NCBI GenBank assembly: GCA_041621755.1
Contig: JBFKAE010000142.1
Span: forward strand, 1-7,842
Length of the DNA stretch: 7,842 bases
From: Sphingosinicella sp041621755
GTDB lineage: Bacteria > Pseudomonadota > Alphaproteobacteria > Sphingomonadales > Sphingomonadaceae
Direction of reading: 5' to 3'
A program made the translations under genes and the position numbers. Positions 6,352 to 7,842 of the stretch are shown here, one piece after another. The notes under the pieces were generated by a model that was not told where the DNA came from, did not search any database, and saw nothing but the letters and a program-made list of their open reading frames with translations. Every line of letters starts with the position of its first letter. The first letter of the stretch is position 1.

Positions 6352-7044
6352 TTGAAACACGCGATTATTCTTCTTCTGGCCCTCAGCAGCCCCGCACTCG
6401 CCGCTGAAAAAACCTTCATGACCACCGGCTTTACGGCGATCAATGTCGCGGGCATGCACAGGGTCGTCGTCACGACCAGCACGGCGCCATTGGTGCGCGC
6501 GGTTGGCGAGCAGAGCATGATCGACCGGCTGAAAATCGAAGTGAACGGCCAGACGCTGAAGATCAGCGAAAGCAAAGACAGTGGCTGGTCATGGAGCGGG
6601 AACGTCTCAGAACCCGTTACCATCTATGTGACAACACATAGTCTTGAACACGCACGTCTGACCGGTTCGGGCGATTTCGAGGTCGATTACATGCATGGCG
6701 ATCGTGTCTCTCTCAGCTTAAGCGGATCAGGCGACATGAACGTTGCAAAACTCCACGCGGCAAATCTTGACATATCGCTTACTGGGTCAGGCGACATCAA
6801 GGCTGCAGGAGAATGTAACGAGGCGCAGATTTCGCTTACCGGCTCAGGCGATGTGGATGCAGCGGCTCTGACCTGCAAAGTGCTCGACGCCAAAATTTCG
6901 GGGTCGGGCAATGTCGTGGCGGACGTCTCCCGAGCCGCGCGGCTAAACACTGTCGGATCAGGCAATATGACCATAACCGGGTCATCAACCTGCGAAGTCA
7001 AGGCATCGGGACGCGGCCGCATCCGCTGCGGCGAAGAAAACTAG
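6352..7044 (+). CDS. Secreted DUF2807 / GIN-type beta-repeat protein
   Basis: This 230-residue exported protein resembles the DUF2807 'putative auto-transporter adhesin head GIN domain' family. The biochemical role of the family is unknown, and the adhesin label is only a domain name. A signal peptide is visible (residues 1-17, ALA before A18). After a mixed segment to about 95, six GSG(D/N) turns occur at 105, 125, 145, 164, 184 and 202, spaced 18-20 residues. This is what a right-handed beta-helix or stacked-strand fold would give. Four cysteines (155, 175, 214, 226) lie in the repeat half and could form disulfides. No outer-membrane barrel or lipobox is seen, so it is probably periplasmic or secreted. 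The start is a TTG with AAGGA eight bases upstream, and it gives a well-formed signal peptide. Only 13 bases separate it from the kinase stop, so the two are probably cotranscribed. Confidence 0.88.
   Translation: MKHAIILLLALSSPALAAEKTFMTTGFTAINVAGMHRVVVTTSTAPLVRAVGEQSMIDRLKIEVNGQTLKISESKDSGWSWSGNVSEPVTIYVTTHSLEHARLTGSGDFEVDYMHGDRVSLSLSGSGDMNVAKLHAANLDISLTGSGDIKAAGECNEAQISLTGSGDVDAAALTCKVLDAKISGSGNVVADVSRAARLNTVGSGNMTITGSSTCEVKASGRGRIRCGEEN
6663..6977 (+). repeat. Six diverged in-frame repeats encoding GSGD/GSGN turns
   Basis: Within the GIN-type gene, versions of GG(T/A/C)TC(A/G)GGC(A/G)A recur six times at roughly 54-60-base steps, each in the same reading frame and each encoding Gly-Ser-Gly-Asp or Gly-Ser-Gly-Asn. 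The bases between copies are strongly diverged while the turn is kept. That fits old protein-level repetition under structural selection rather than recent DNA duplication. Confidence 0.7.
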
Positions 7045-7057
7045 GATCAGGCCCTAG
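7041..7057. terminator. Small hairpin holding both convergent stop codons
   Basis: CTAGG (7041-7045) and CCTAG (7053-7057) form a perfect 5-bp inverted repeat with a 7-base loop. The TAG of the plus-strand GIN-type gene (7042-7044) and the TAG of the minus-strand thioesterase gene (7054-7056) lie in its two arms. It could act as a weak bidirectional terminator, but the stem is short and no T-run follows on either strand. Confidence 0.25.
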
Positions 7058-7479
7058 CTATTGGCGAAGTGGCGGTAGATACCGCTGCCACGCACGATGG
7101 GCTGGTCTTTGACATAAAGCATCGCCTGTACAAAACCTGTCGATTTGCCGATATGCCCAACCGATACCCTCGCTTCCACCCACGCATCAAGCGGAGCGGC
7201 GGCCATATAATCGAGCGTCATGGTGATCGTGGGCAACGGCGGATCGATATTGCCGATATATCGTAACCCGCGGGCCATCGCGATGTCGACGAAGGTCGCG
7301 AGCATCCCACCATGACATATTGGTCGAAGATTGCAGTGATGATTAGCAACCCGGAATCCGAACCGAATTTGTTCGTCGGAATCAAGTCGCTCCTGCGTCA
7401 TGAAAACGGGAGCACAATAATCAGTGAATGGTCCACAATCGACAACTTGCGTCCAGTTGCGGTCCAATGGAACGGTCAA
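7054..7479 (-). CDS. PaaI-family hotdog-fold thioesterase
   Basis: This hotdog-fold enzyme of the PaaI type probably hydrolyses an acyl-CoA or aryl-CoA thioester in the cytoplasm; its substrate cannot be read from sequence. The 141 residues show the family core NHHCNLRPICHGGMLATFVD, where HGGM lies at the start of the long central helix and the final Asp is the usual catalytic acidic residue. ITMTLDYMAAAPLDAWVEA then matches the conserved strands. I prefer the TTG at 7479. Its TTGA overlaps the TGA of the upstream reductase gene, and GGAGG lies six bases before it. A GTG at 7497 would add six residues but has no ribosome-binding site. The overlap implies coupled translation and a shared pathway with the reductase. 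It converges on the GIN-type gene with 9 bases between stops. Confidence 0.9.
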   Translation of the reverse strand: MTVPLDRNWTQVVDCGPFTDYCAPVFMTQERLDSDEQIRFGFRVANHHCNLRPICHGGMLATFVDIAMARGLRYIGNIDPPLPTITMTLDYMAAAPLDAWVEARVSVGHIGKSTGFVQAMLYVKDQPIVRGSGIYRHFANS

Positions 7480-7842
7480 CGCAAGCCTCCATCGCACCGA
7501 ATGATTGTCCCACTCACATAGCTAGACGCGGGGCTGGCAAGATAAAGTGCGCTGGTCACGATTTCGTCTGGCCTGCCGGGTCTGTCGACGGCATTTGACG
7601 CTGTTTTGCGATTGTCTTCGCTCCATGCCGCTGAGATGTCAGTCAGAAATGGCCCTGCGGCAATAGCGTTGACCCGGACCGATGGGCCGAACTCCTGTGC
7701 TAACGATATAGTCATCGCATTCAGCGCCGCTTTTGCTCCCGCATATGCCACAACGCGCGGCATTGCTTTCCATGATGCACCTGAAGAAATGTTGATGATC
7801 GAGCCGCCCTCATCTGCAGCCATGCGCGCACCGATCAGTGAC
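7476..7842 (-). CDS. Short-chain dehydrogenase/reductase (SDR), partial (C-terminal part)
   Basis: This is the C-terminal half of a classical SDR, an NAD(P)-dependent oxidoreductase. The frame is open at the window edge, so the Rossmann nucleotide-binding N-terminus (TGxxxGxG) is missing. The 121 visible residues include GSIINISS with the catalytic Ser region, YAGAK, which supplies the Tyr and Lys of the YxxxK catalytic motif, VRVNAIAAGP, and the family C-terminus ending in GTIIRCDGGLR. An ATG at 7823 is internal, since SLIGARM continues the SDR pattern upstream of it. The stop overlaps the thioesterase start by 4 bases, so the two probably act on related acyl thioesters. Assignment to a subfamily such as 3-oxoacyl-ACP/CoA reductase is not possible from this part. 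Confidence 0.93.
   Translation of the reverse strand, partial: SLIGARMAADEGGSIINISSGASWKAMPRVVAYAGAKAALNAMTISLAQEFGPSVRVNAIAAGPFLTDISAAWSEDNRKTASNAVDRPGRPDEIVTSALYLASPASSYVSGTIIRCDGGLR

Noticed and set aside
5907..6623. Minus-strand open frame of 238 codons opposite the phosphofructokinase and GIN-type genes
   Set aside because: It is antisense to two clearly recognised genes, and the translation has no recognisable motifs. Long antisense frames are common in GC-rich DNA.
6663..6977. Regularly spaced repeats considered as a CRISPR array
   Set aside because: The repeats are short, diverged and in frame within one coding gene, encoding GSGD/GSGN turns. There are no constant direct repeats with unique spacers.

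Overview
The window looks like chromosomal DNA of an alphaproteobacterium, most likely a sphingomonad (Sphingomonadales). This is inferred from the GC-rich coding style, the order of the division and cell-wall genes, an alphaproteobacterial-type FtsL with a long tail, and frequent GTG/TTG starts. No 16S or other decisive marker is present, so the placement is tentative. There are no mobile elements, tRNAs, rRNAs or CRISPR arrays.

Left half, minus strand (about 4620 down to 1): this is the start of the dcw (division and cell wall) operon, in the order mraZ, rsmH (mraW), ftsL, ftsI, murE, with murE cut by the window edge. The first four genes are chained by 4-base stop/start overlaps (ATGA, ATGA, GTGA), and murE starts 7 bases after the ftsI stop. 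The products are the cluster's transcriptional regulator, the 16S rRNA C1402 methyltransferase, two septal membrane proteins and the UDP-MurNAc-tripeptide ligase.

Control region of the operon (about 4496-4780): upstream of mraZ lie three perfect ATGGG boxes at a 10-bp period with two degenerate copies beside them, matching the known MraZ operator pattern. A plausible sigma70-type promoter is embedded in the array, and a perfect DnaA box and a one-mismatch DnaA box flank it.

Middle: a small single-pass membrane protein of unknown function (minus strand, 4781-5059) sits upstream of mraZ. It is divergent from a 6-phosphofructokinase gene (plus, 5244-6338), which is followed 13 bases later by a secreted protein made of GSGD/GSGN repeats (plus, 6352-7044, DUF2807/GIN-type). 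These two plus-strand genes probably form one transcript.

Right edge, minus strand: a short-chain dehydrogenase/reductase (cut by the window edge) is translationally coupled to a PaaI-type hotdog thioesterase, suggesting an acyl-CoA or similar thioester pathway. The thioesterase converges on the GIN-domain gene with only 9 bases between the two stop codons.

Most of the window is conserved housekeeping DNA. I do not see a clearly new biological system. The parts most worth a second look are the mraZ operator/DnaA-box region, the mixed active-site signature of the phosphofructokinase, the FtsL tail and the repeat protein paired with the kinase.
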